From assembly GCA_031255115.1 (NCBI GenBank), contig JAIRTD010000008.1:1-5073 (forward strand): a stretch of DNA of 5,073 nucleotides. Direction: 5' to 3'. The position numbers and the translations under genes are program-made. The notes under the pieces were generated by a model that saw only the letters and a list, made by a program, of their open reading frames with translations, did no database searches and had not been told where the DNA came from. Position 1 is the stretch's first letter, and each line of letters begins with the position of its first letter. The stretch is from Spirochaetaceae bacterium (GTDB lineage: Bacteria > Spirochaetota > Spirochaetia > Treponematales > Breznakiellaceae). Shown one piece after another: positions 1-5,073 of this stretch.

Positions 1-455
1 CGTTCAGCCTCCTCCTGGCCGGGTTCGCGCCAGGGCGCTAGTTCTTTCTGGTAATTGTAGAAGGGCTGGGGATCGTATTCTTCAAGGCGGGAACGGTATT
101 CTTCGGGGAGCATTCTTCCCCCGGCGTAGTAGTACCACGCGCCCCGGAGTTGTACCGCCCAGTCGCCGTTCCGGTATTCGGCACTGTCGATGACCCCGGG
201 GTAGGCAGCGGCCAGGGCCTTTGTAACCTGTTCCCCCCGGGAAGGCGCACTCTCTACGCGCTCCGCGCGGCCGCGTAAAGCAGAGCCTTCTGGCGGAGAC
301 TCTTCCAGGTTGTACAGGTCCCCGCCCGGAACGTGACGTTCTTCTTCGGAAAGGATCGGGGATCTGTTTTCGCTCGTACCCCTGGCAAAAAGCGGGAAAG
401 AAACAAGCAAAGAGACTGATATAAAGAAAAAGGCCATATTCTGCCGGTACACCAT
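1..455 (-). CDS. Exported protein of unknown function, 5' part only (3' end outside the window)
   Basis: An open frame of 151 codons reads from an ATG at 455 leftward to the window edge with no stop, so the gene is partial. An AAAGGCGG ribosome-binding site lies about 7 nt upstream (463-470), which favours this ATG over the in-frame one at 437. Residues 1-24 look like a Sec signal peptide: a short basic start (R4), a hydrophobic core FFFISVSLLVSF, and a likely cleavage after LFA. The mature start (about 25-80) is charged and low in complexity. A better-ordered stretch follows, with WAVQLRG and WYYYAGGR at 99-114 and YDPQPFYNY at 127-135. The aromatic repeat-like stretch vaguely recalls the N-terminal part of spirochaetal exported M15-type peptidase-like proteins. 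That is an unverified impression, and no catalytic His/Asp motif falls inside the visible part. The gene is divergent from the flavoprotein gene at 694. The frame is confidently coding; its function is unknown. Confidence 0.8.
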   Translation of the reverse strand, partial: MVYRQNMAFFFISVSLLVSFPLFARGTSENRSPILSEEERHVPGGDLYNLEESPPEGSALRGRAERVESAPSRGEQVTKALAAAYPGVIDSAEYRNGDWAVQLRGAWYYYAGGRMLPEEYRSRLEEYDPQPFYNYQKELAPWREPGQEEAE

Positions 456-476
456 ATTAGTTCCGCCTTTACCTTG

Positions 477-505
477 AGCATAGCACCGTCTGATAAAAAT
501 ATCCA
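477..505 (-). promoter_or_regulatory. Possible promoter for the leftward exported-protein gene
   Basis: On the minus strand, TGGATA (500-505) lies 17 bp from TATGCT (477-482). A TG one base before the -10 gives an extended -10 element (TGCTATGCT). Each hexamer matches sigma-70 consensus at 4 of 6 positions. The predicted transcript would start near 470, giving a leader of only about 15 nt that barely includes the ribosome-binding site, so this is weakly supported. Confidence 0.2.
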
Positions 506-637
506 CTGCGTAACAAGGCGGCCCCGCGCGCTTGCCTGTACTGGAGCGGCTCTGGCAGGACAAATATTTTTCCCAATAATCTTGCCTGGAGGCCCAAGTC
601 GAATTATCCTTATAGGGTGGTTACATTCAGTGGCCGA

Positions 638-668
638 TTTACAAATGGGATCGTTAAACAAGTTTAAT
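638..668 (+). promoter_or_regulatory. Candidate sigma-70 promoter for the flavoprotein lipoprotein gene
   Basis: TTTACA (638-643) and TTTAAT (663-668) each match consensus at 5 of 6 positions, with a rather long 19-bp spacer. The start would be near 675, just ahead of the ribosome-binding site at 682-687. An alternative is TTGCCT (582-587) with TATCCT (605-610) at a 17-bp spacer, each 4 of 6, giving a leader of about 75 nt. The sequence alone does not decide between them. Confidence 0.3.
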
Positions 669-693
669 ATCCATATTTTTTAAGGAGAAATAT

Positions 694-2628
694 ATGAAGA
701 AGTTTTTTCGCGGGCTGGGTATCATGCTCCTGGCCGCTCTGGCAGGCTGCTCCAGTTCACAGGTGGCCTATGTTGACACTATCCCCTGGGATGCTGAATT
801 CGATGTAGTGGTCATCGGTTTTGGCGGCGCCGGGGCATCGGCCAGTATTGCCGCCGCCGAAGCGGGGGCCAGGGTACTGTTGACCGAAAAAGCGCCTCTG
901 GGTCACGAAGGGGGTAACAGTCGTTACTCGTATCAATTGGTGCGGAACTACGGCAGCTACGAAGCCGGCATAGCCTATGTAAAGGCCGAAAGCGCGGGCT
1001 TTGATCACATGACCGATGAGATCATCGACTTTATCGTCCGGGGTTCTATGGAAAATGCCGTCTGGCTCGAATCGGTGGGCCTGGCCCCGATAAACCGTGT
1101 CATGAAGCCCCTGGGAGAATACCCCGAATTCCCCGGCGCGAATCAGGTATTTATGGATCTGGTAACAGACCCGGACCTGGCCAGCGAAAAACCCTACTGG
1201 GCGAATCTGCGCAAGGGAGTGGTGGACCGGCAGGACAAAATCAGCGTGTGGTTTGAAGCTCCGGCCAAACACCTGATTCAGGATCCCTTTACCAAGACCA
1301 TTGTTGGGGTTCAGATTGAAAAAGAGGGCCAGATGCTGAACGTCAGGGCCAAAAACGGTGTGGTTATGGCCTGCGGCGGCTTTGAGAATAATGAGACCAT
1401 GATAGAATACTACACCCAGCGGGAACATCTATACCCCATGGGAACCCTCTACAATACCGGTGACGGCATCAGAATGGCCCTGGAAGTAGGGGCCGACCTC
1501 TGGCATATGAACGCCCTTTCCGGTCCTTTTATCACCGTTAAAGCGCCGGGTATGGAAATAGCCTATTTTGCCCGGAAAACCAGTATGGTTCAGAGCCTGG
1601 CCGCTGGCGGCGGGGTGATCATTGTAGGCAAAGACGGCACCCGCTTTATGACGGAATCCGAAGTAACCCGGCACGGCCACATCTACTACAGTGGTAACTT
1701 TTATTCCCAGATTACCCCGGACCCCATGTGGATGATTTTTGACGAAAACGCCCGGAGGGCGGGCTTTGACCTGCCGCCCCAGTTCAGCCCGGATCTTTCC
1801 GCCGAGATTGCCAGCGGTCTGGTGGTCCAGGCCAATACCATCGCGGAACTGGCCCGGAAAATCGGGGTCCAGGTTGACAGCCCCATCCCCAACTCGTCGC
1901 CGATTTCTACCTTTAGGTTGAACAATTGGGACCAGACCTACCGTACCGTGGGCCTGGTGAACCAGGTAAATGCCTACAACCAGTACTGCGCCAATAACTT
2001 CGACCCGCAATTTAACCGCAAGCCCGAAACTATGGCGCCCATCAACCGGCCCCCCTACTACGCCCTGCAGTTGCAGCCGGCCATGGTAAACACCCAGGGC
2101 GGCGCCCGGCGGAACATCAAGTGCGAAATCCTCGATCCCTTTGGCAAACCCATCCCCCATCTCTACGGCGCGGGGGAATTTGGCTCCTTCTACGGCGGCA
2201 ACTACACTGCCGGGGGCAATGTTGCGGAGACCATGTTCTCCGGCCGGACCGCGGGAACGAACGCCGCCCTGCCCAAACCCACCCTTGAACCCCTGTCGCT
2301 CGCCAGGGCAGCTTCACAGCTGCGGAGCTTCCCCAACGAGATAGCCCAGCAAAAACAGATCGCCCTGGGGACCAATGAGTATCTGGGCGTCGCTACCGGC
2401 ATGGGCGGGGAAGTCGTCGTTAAGATACGTATAGACGGAACCAGGATTGCCGAGGTGGAAGTAGTAAGCCACAACGAAACCCAGGGGCTTTCCGACCCTG
2501 CTATCGAGCAGATTCCCCAGGCGATAGTTACCGCCAATACTCCCACTGTGGACGTTGTCGCGGGCGCTTCTATAACCAGCCGGGCAATCATGAACGCGGT
2601 AAAAGACGCGCAGGCAAAGATAAAATAG
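694..2628 (+). CDS. Lipoprotein FAD-dependent oxidoreductase (fumarate reductase/FAD_binding_2 type) with C-terminal FMN-binding domain
   Basis: A 644-residue protein with AAGGAG 6 nt before the ATG. Residues 1-19 are a lipoprotein signal peptide ending in the lipobox LAGC, with Cys19 as the lipidated residue, so the enzyme should be membrane-anchored on the periplasmic or outer side. An FAD-binding Rossmann motif GFGGAG lies at 42-47, with Glu65 at the ribose-binding position. It is followed by GGNS (73-76) and the family's NTGDGIRMALEVGA block (254-267). The cap and substrate region includes GTRFMTE (315-321), and the FAD domain closes with YGAGEFGS and AGGNVAE (491-512). Residues about 565-644 form an FMN_bind-type domain. 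Its GASITS segment (624-629) resembles the ApbE flavinylation motif, with Ser626 as the likely covalent FMN attachment residue. Known relatives (Shewanella fumarate reductase, urocanate reductase, methacrylate/acrylate reductases) reduce alpha,beta-unsaturated acids as anaerobic electron acceptors. The fumarate-binding His and Arg are not conserved here, so the substrate is unknown. No electron donor or apbE gene lies in the window. Confidence 0.9.
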   Translation: MKKFFRGLGIMLLAALAGCSSSQVAYVDTIPWDAEFDVVVIGFGGAGASASIAAAEAGARVLLTEKAPLGHEGGNSRYSYQLVRNYGSYEAGIAYVKAESAGFDHMTDEIIDFIVRGSMENAVWLESVGLAPINRVMKPLGEYPEFPGANQVFMDLVTDPDLASEKPYWANLRKGVVDRQDKISVWFEAPAKHLIQDPFTKTIVGVQIEKEGQMLNVRAKNGVVMACGGFENNETMIEYYTQREHLYPMGTLYNTGDGIRMALEVGADLWHMNALSGPFITVKAPGMEIAYFARKTSMVQSLAAGGGVIIVGKDGTRFMTESEVTRHGHIYYSGNFYSQITPDPMWMIFDENARRAGFDLPPQFSPDLSAEIASGLVVQANTIAELARKIGVQVDSPIPNSSPISTFRLNNWDQTYRTVGLVNQVNAYNQYCANNFDPQFNRKPETMAPINRPPYYALQLQPAMVNTQGGARRNIKCEILDPFGKPIPHLYGAGEFGSFYGGNYTAGGNVAETMFSGRTAGTNAALPKPTLEPLSLARAASQLRSFPNEIAQQKQIALGTNEYLGVATGMGGEVVVKIRIDGTRIAEVEVVSHNETQGLSDPAIEQIPQAIVTANTPTVDVVAGASITSRAIMNAVKDAQAKIK

Positions 2629-2644
2629 CAGCCGGTTATAACTG

Positions 2645-2727
2645 TTTGCCAGGCAAGGAATTAGAGTTTGTCCGCAAAATAACCGGCTTTGTGGACAGAC
2701 CCGAATAAGCCGATTCCGCCTGGCAAA
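2645..2727 (+). repeat. 83-bp nested inverted repeat (outer stem plus 13-bp inner hairpin)
   Basis: The outer arms TTTGCCAGGC (2645-2654) and GCCTGGCAAA (2718-2727) are a perfect 10-bp inverted repeat. After an AA bulge the stem continues with GGAAT (2657-2661) against ATTCC (2713-2717). Inside sits a second stem, GTTTGTCCGCAAA (2666-2678) against TTTGTGGACAGAC (2688-2700). It has 13 pairs including two G-T wobbles, with a 9-nt loop at 2679-2687. No target-site duplication is visible at the ends and no T-run follows, so it is neither an obvious transposon relic nor a terminator. Confidence 0.65.
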
Positions 2728-2736
2728 TTCAAACTA

Positions 2737-2775
2737 GAGCTTGTTCCAAAACCCGGTTAGTTTCGGAACAGCCTC
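2737..2775 (+). repeat. 39-nt imperfect palindrome (hairpin)
   Basis: TGTTCCAAAAC (2742-2752) pairs with GTTTCGGAACA (2760-2770) with a single A-C mismatch, around the 7-nt loop CCGGTTA. The pairing extends outward through a T-G wobble and a C-C mismatch to GAG (2737-2739) with CTC (2773-2775). No T-run follows. The compact shape is like dispersed intergenic palindromes (REP-like), but only one copy is in this window. Confidence 0.6.
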
Positions 2776-2800
2776 ATGTATAAAAGGTGTTTCTCAACCC

Positions 2801-2830
2801 AAACCCCCTTGTTTTGCAAGGGGGTTTTTT
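2801..2830 (+). terminator. Rho-independent terminator after the flavoprotein gene
   Basis: AAACCCCCTTG (2801-2811) pairs perfectly with CAAGGGGGTTT (2817-2827) around the 5-nt loop TTTTG. The G-rich right arm runs into six T residues (2825-2830). Orientation fits termination of the plus-strand flavoprotein transcript about 170 nt past its stop codon. It insulates that unit from the promoter just downstream. Confidence 0.9.
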
Positions 2831-2856
2831 AACAGAAAAAGCCCCATAAACGCCTA

Positions 2857-2886
2857 TTGCCTTTTCATGCACAATAAGGGTACAAT
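2857..2886 (+). promoter_or_regulatory. Likely sigma-70 promoter of the lolA-rodZ-rimO operon
   Basis: TTGCCT (2857-2862, 4 of 6 to consensus) lies 18 bp from TACAAT (2881-2886, 5 of 6). The start would be near 2893, leaving a leader of about 24 nt that includes the ribosome-binding site. Its position between a strong terminator and the first gene of the operon supports it. Confidence 0.55.
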
Positions 2887-2905
2887 GAATTCTGTTGTTT
2901 AAAAT

Positions 2906-2910
2906 AAGGA
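2906..2910 (+). promoter_or_regulatory. Ribosome-binding site that decides the GTG start of the LolA-like gene
   Basis: AAGGA lies 6 nt before the GTG at 2917. A nearby ATG at 2910 is in another frame and ends after five codons, so the GTG followed by a good signal peptide is the start. Confidence 0.7.
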
Positions 2911-2916
2911 TGAGCT

Positions 2917-3603
2917 GTGAAGTATAATCATTTGATTTTTGCCTTACTGTTTTTTAGGGGTGTTTCCGCCCTTTTTGCCCAGGATATAATGACTGCGGAA
3001 CGTTACCTTTCTATTGTAGGGGAACGTTACGGATCAATACGGGATTACGAAGCCCGTATAGGCATACGTTCAGGCAATAGCACCATGAACGGAACAATCA
3101 GTCATCTGGCCCCGTCTTTTCTTCGCATTGATTTTTCCGATCCCCAGGACCAGGTAATCGTTTTTAACGGCGAACTGCTTACCGTGTACCTCCCCGAATA
3201 CCGGGCGGCGCTGAATCAGAGCATCAATCGCAGAACCAGTCCTTCTGGCGGCGCTTCGCTGGCAACCTCCCAGGGCCTGGCCCTGCTCAGGCGGAATTAT
3301 GTTCCCGCCTTTGTAAGCGGCCCCGAACCGGTGCCCCTGGAAAGCGGTTCAAATGAACAAGTGGTAAAGATACGTCTTACGCGGCGTTCTCTTTCGGAGG
3401 GGTTTAGGGAGATACTTCTTGACATTAACCCCGAGACACATCTTATCAGACGTATCGAGGGCAGAACCATAGCGGACAGCGTGGTACGTTTCGATTTTAC
3501 CAATGTATCCATCAATCAGGGCATCCCGGAACAGCGTTTTGTATATGATTCTCCGGCTTCGGCAAACATGTACAATGACTTTTTATTCCGGGACGCGGAT
3601 TAG
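2917..3603 (+). CDS. lolA: LolA-like periplasmic outer-membrane lipoprotein carrier
   Basis: A 228-residue protein starting at GTG. Residues 1-21 form a Sec signal peptide with a hydrophobic core (LIFALLFF) and a probable cleavage after ALFA. There is no lipobox, so the mature protein should be soluble in the periplasm. The body follows the LolA beta-barrel pattern. PSFLRIDFSDP at 66-76 leads into QVIVFNGELLTVYLPEYR at 79-96, matching the family signature of a P..LR strand, then P..Q.IV..G..L..Y.P. Late strands FDFTNVSINQGIPEQRFVYDSP (192-213) match the family's F.nv..n..i....F.f..P ending. LolA receives lipoproteins released by LolCDE and carries them across the periplasm; that role is taken from the family. 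It is first in an operon with rodZ (8-bp gap) and rimO. Related folds such as LppX or RseB are less likely given the motif spacing. The length is slightly above that of E. coli LolA. Confidence 0.78.
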   Translation: MKYNHLIFALLFFRGVSALFAQDIMTAERYLSIVGERYGSIRDYEARIGIRSGNSTMNGTISHLAPSFLRIDFSDPQDQVIVFNGELLTVYLPEYRAALNQSINRRTSPSGGASLATSQGLALLRRNYVPAFVSGPEPVPLESGSNEQVVKIRLTRRSLSEGFREILLDINPETHLIRRIEGRTIADSVVRFDFTNVSINQGIPEQRFVYDSPASANMYNDFLFRDAD

Positions 3604-3606
3604 GAG
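3602..3606 (+). promoter_or_regulatory. Ribosome-binding site of rodZ overlapping the upstream stop codon
   Basis: AGGAG begins inside the TAG stop of the LolA-like gene and lies 5 nt before the ATG at 3612. Ribosomes finishing the first gene would stand on this site, which suggests coupled translation. Confidence 0.7.
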
Positions 3607-3611
3607 AAGCT

Positions 3612-4721
3612 ATGGATTCCCTCGGCGAAAAACTGCGCTCCGCCCGGGAGAGCAAGGGTTTGGATTTTGAATATGTGGGCAGGGAGACCAATATTGCCCG
3701 CAGATACCTGGAGGCCCTTGAGCTTGAAGATTTTTCAAAATTTCCCGGAGAACCGTATATTCTGGGTTTTATGCGGAATTACGGAGAATACCTTGGCCTC
3801 GATGTAGACGAACTCCTCTCCCTGTACCGTTCCCTCCGTATACAGGAACAGCCTATTCCGGTAGAAAAGCTGCTTCTGCCCCAAAAAAAGTCGCCAAAGG
3901 GATTGATCATCGGGCTTCTTGTTTTTGTGCTGGCAGGGGCCCTGGGCGGAGCGGTGTACGGCATACTCCGCATCATACCCAAATCAGAACCGGTTCAGGC
4001 TGCCGAGGAACGCAAGCCGCTTGAATACACCCTTGAAGAAGCATACCTTGAACGCCGCTTTTATGTCGGTGATTCAATCTTGATTCCCCTTGGGCTTGAT
4101 CGCTTTAAGATGGAAATCCTTTCGCTGGACGATGGGGCCCTCATAGGAGCGCCTCTGGGCAATGTGGAACTTGGTCTCAGCGGAGAAAGAATCGTAGATA
4201 TTGACGGCGACAGCATAAGCGATTTACGCATGATCCTTTCGGATTACAGCAAGGGAGACCCTTCCAAAGGAGGGCTGGTTCGTTTTGAACTGCTCTCTGG
4301 CGAATTGATAGTAGAAATTCCGGATGACCAGCCTCTGGGAAACGGCGAATCAGGCGCTGCCCAGGGTCCCGAAGTGCTCAGTCCCGCGGCAACGGCCGCC
4401 CCGCCCATTTTTTCTTCGCCCAGCGCCTATCCCTTTACCCTCCAGGCCACTTTTACCGGCTACTGTATGTTCCGCTGGGAGAGCGACCGGAGAAACCGGG
4501 AAGAGATGTACTTCCACAAGGCTGATGTTCAAAATATACAGGCCCAAAACGGCATACGGCTGTGGATATCCAATGCCAGCGCCGTACGGCTCCAGGTCAT
4601 AGGCGGCGGCAGAACCGTGGACCTTGATGTAGGCGGCCCCGGCGAAGTAGTCGTGGCCGACCTCCGCTGGTTCCGGGATGATGACGGCCGTTTTAAGCTG
4701 GCGCTGATTAAACTTGACTAA
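3612..4721 (+). CDS. rodZ: RodZ-like cell-shape protein (HTH domain, one membrane span, periplasmic C-terminal domain)
   Basis: A 369-residue protein. Residues 1-75 are a RodZ-type helix-turn-helix (HTH_25): LGEKLRSARESKGL (4-17), then ARRYLEALELEDFSKFPGEPYILGFMRNY (29-57), the family's hallmark run. A basic linker (KKSPK, 92-96) precedes a single membrane span at about 97-121, placing the N terminus in the cytoplasm. In RodZ this HTH domain binds MreB and links the cytoskeleton to peptidoglycan synthesis. The periplasmic part has a beta-rich segment (about 138-236) with an Asp-rich loop DIDGDSISD at 196-204. A low-complexity Pro/Ala/Ser linker follows (about 250-272). The end (about 274-369) resembles the RodZ C-terminal DUF4115 domain, with LWISNASAVRLQVIGGGRTV at 317-336. 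The extra periplasmic segment is not part of the E. coli RodZ layout as I know it. The gene is translationally coupled to its neighbours on both sides. Confidence 0.78.
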   Translation: MDSLGEKLRSARESKGLDFEYVGRETNIARRYLEALELEDFSKFPGEPYILGFMRNYGEYLGLDVDELLSLYRSLRIQEQPIPVEKLLLPQKKSPKGLIIGLLVFVLAGALGGAVYGILRIIPKSEPVQAAEERKPLEYTLEEAYLERRFYVGDSILIPLGLDRFKMEILSLDDGALIGAPLGNVELGLSGERIVDIDGDSISDLRMILSDYSKGDPSKGGLVRFELLSGELIVEIPDDQPLGNGESGAAQGPEVLSPAATAAPPIFSSPSAYPFTLQATFTGYCMFRWESDRRNREEMYFHKADVQNIQAQNGIRLWISNASAVRLQVIGGGRTVDLDVGGPGEVVVADLRWFRDDDGRFKLALIKLD

Positions 4722-5073
4722 TCGTTTTTTTCTCGATCCCTTTGGCTGTGTAAAAAACCAGGTTGACGCTGAAACCATGATGGCCTTTCTTGGCGAGGCC
4801 GGCTGGGAACAGGCCGAAAGCCCGGAAGCCGCCGACCTTATCATCGTCAATTCCTGCGGATTTATAGAAAGCGCCAAACGGGAATCCCTTGACGCGGTGT
4901 TTTCGTACCGTACAAGCTACCCGGAAAAGAAAATACTCCTTGCCGGCTGCCTTTCTCAGCGTTACGCAAAAGAACTTGAAGAAGACCTGCCCGAAGCGGA
5001 CCTGCTCTTTGGAAACAAGGATCTTTCCCGTATCGCAGATGCCGCGGCCAGGGCCATGGAAGGCGGCGGCCGC
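4714..5073 (+). CDS. rimO: Ribosomal protein S12 methylthiotransferase RimO, N-terminal part (3' end outside the window)
   Basis: 120 codons are open to the window edge. RimO is a radical-SAM enzyme that adds a methylthio group to a conserved aspartate of ribosomal protein S12. Visible here is the N-terminal UPF0004/MTTase domain with its three cluster ligands: Cys12 in DPFGCVKNQVDAE, Cys48 in VNSCGFIESAKRES, and Cys79 in LAGCLSQRY. The CGFIESAKRES form marks RimO rather than MiaB. The radical-SAM CxxxCxxC motif and TRAM domain would lie past the edge. The start is TTG at 4714: the frame is closed by a TGA at 4705, and the next in-frame ATG (4777) would remove Cys12. The gene overlaps the rodZ end by 8 nt and has no clear ribosome-binding site, so it probably relies on ribosomes terminating on rodZ. 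Confidence 0.92.
   Translation, partial: MTNRFFLDPFGCVKNQVDAETMMAFLGEAGWEQAESPEAADLIIVNSCGFIESAKRESLDAVFSYRTSYPEKKILLAGCLSQRYAKELEEDLPEADLLFGNKDLSRIADAAARAMEGGGR

Larger units (their letters stand above)
456..693. other. Divergent intergenic region
   Basis: These 238 bp separate two divergent genes and should hold both promoters. Short open frames cross it on both strands, but their translations show no domain, and the minus-strand one also overlaps the real gene at 1-455 out of frame. An 8-bp direct repeat CTTGCCTG occurs at 531-538 and 581-588. No FMN riboswitch consensus or other recognised riboswitch is apparent, although the plus-strand gene is a flavoprotein. Confidence 0.6.
2629..2800. 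other. Structured 3' region of the flavoprotein transcript
   Basis: No gene is supported between the flavoprotein stop and the terminator. The stretch is filled by a nested inverted repeat (2645-2727) and a separate palindrome (2737-2775), listed individually. A 9-mer just after the stop codon (GCCGGTTAT, 2631-2639) is the exact complement of the loop of the central hairpin (ATAACCGGC, 2679-2687). The loop of the last hairpin (CCGGTTA, 2753-2759) is complementary to the same loop. Confidence 0.6.

Noticed and set aside
581..589. CTTGCCTGG upstream of the flavoprotein gene is the reverse complement of CCAGGCAAG at 2649-2657 downstream, as if the gene were flanked by inverted repeats
   Set aside because: Only 9 bp match, the similarity does not extend, and there is no transposase or target duplication. 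Chance is adequate.
254..661. A minus-strand open frame of 135 codons
   Set aside because: It overlaps the well-supported exported-protein gene out of frame and covers the intergenic region. Its translation shows no signal peptide or domain.
474..683. A plus-strand TTG-initiated open frame of 69 codons just upstream of the flavoprotein gene
   Set aside because: It has no ribosome-binding site, no recognisable domain and a composition unlike the neighbouring genes. It spans the divergent promoter region, so it is most likely chance.
541..690. Possible FMN riboswitch in the leader of the flavoprotein gene
   Set aside because: The conserved RFN element blocks (AGGAUA and GGGGCAGGGUG-like segments) are absent, and the leader is probably too short.
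1429..2160. Long minus-strand open frames opposite the flavoprotein gene (also 757-1428)
   Set aside because: They are antisense shadows produced by high-GC codon usage. The plus strand carries an unambiguous FAD-binding protein throughout.
4706..4731. GATTA (4706-4710) and TAATC (4719-4723) followed by seven T residues, resembling a terminator at the end of rodZ
   Set aside because: The stem is only five pairs, mostly A-T, with an 8-nt loop, and it lies within the start of rimO. It is unlikely to terminate transcription, though some pausing is possible.

Overview
The window looks like a GC-rich spirochaete chromosome, most likely Treponema-like. This is an inference from the protein content: a lipoprotein flavoenzyme, a LolA-like carrier, a spirochaete-style RodZ and RimO packed together. 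It does not rest on any marker gene. No rRNA, tRNA, CRISPR array or insertion sequence is visible.

Layout. Positions 1-455 hold the 5' part of a minus-strand gene for an exported protein of unknown function, running off the left edge. A 238-bp divergent intergenic region (456-693) separates it from a plus-strand gene (694-2628). That gene encodes a 644-residue lipoprotein with an FAD_binding_2 (fumarate-reductase-like) core and a C-terminal FMN-binding domain carrying a probable covalent-flavin serine. The 288-bp gap that follows (2629-2916) is unusually structured. It holds a nested inverted repeat, a 13-bp hairpin, a 39-nt palindrome, a strong intrinsic terminator, and a promoter for the next operon.

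Positions 2917-5073 form a tight three-gene operon: a LolA-like periplasmic lipoprotein carrier (GTG start), a RodZ-like membrane protein 8 bp downstream, and the 5' part of rimO. The rimO gene starts at a TTG inside the end of rodZ (8-nt overlap) and runs off the right edge. The operon joins lipoprotein traffic, cell shape and ribosomal protein S12 modification. The flavoprotein lipoprotein upstream is a separate transcription unit and probably an anaerobic periplasmic reductase of unknown substrate. As a lipoprotein it could be a client of the Lol pathway, but nothing in the sequence shows that directly.

Most worth a second look: (i) the structured 3' region after the flavoprotein gene, where hairpin loops and the segment just after the stop codon are mutually complementary; and (ii) the flavoprotein itself, which has its FMN domain at the C terminus and lacks the fumarate-binding His and Arg of characterised fumarate reductases.
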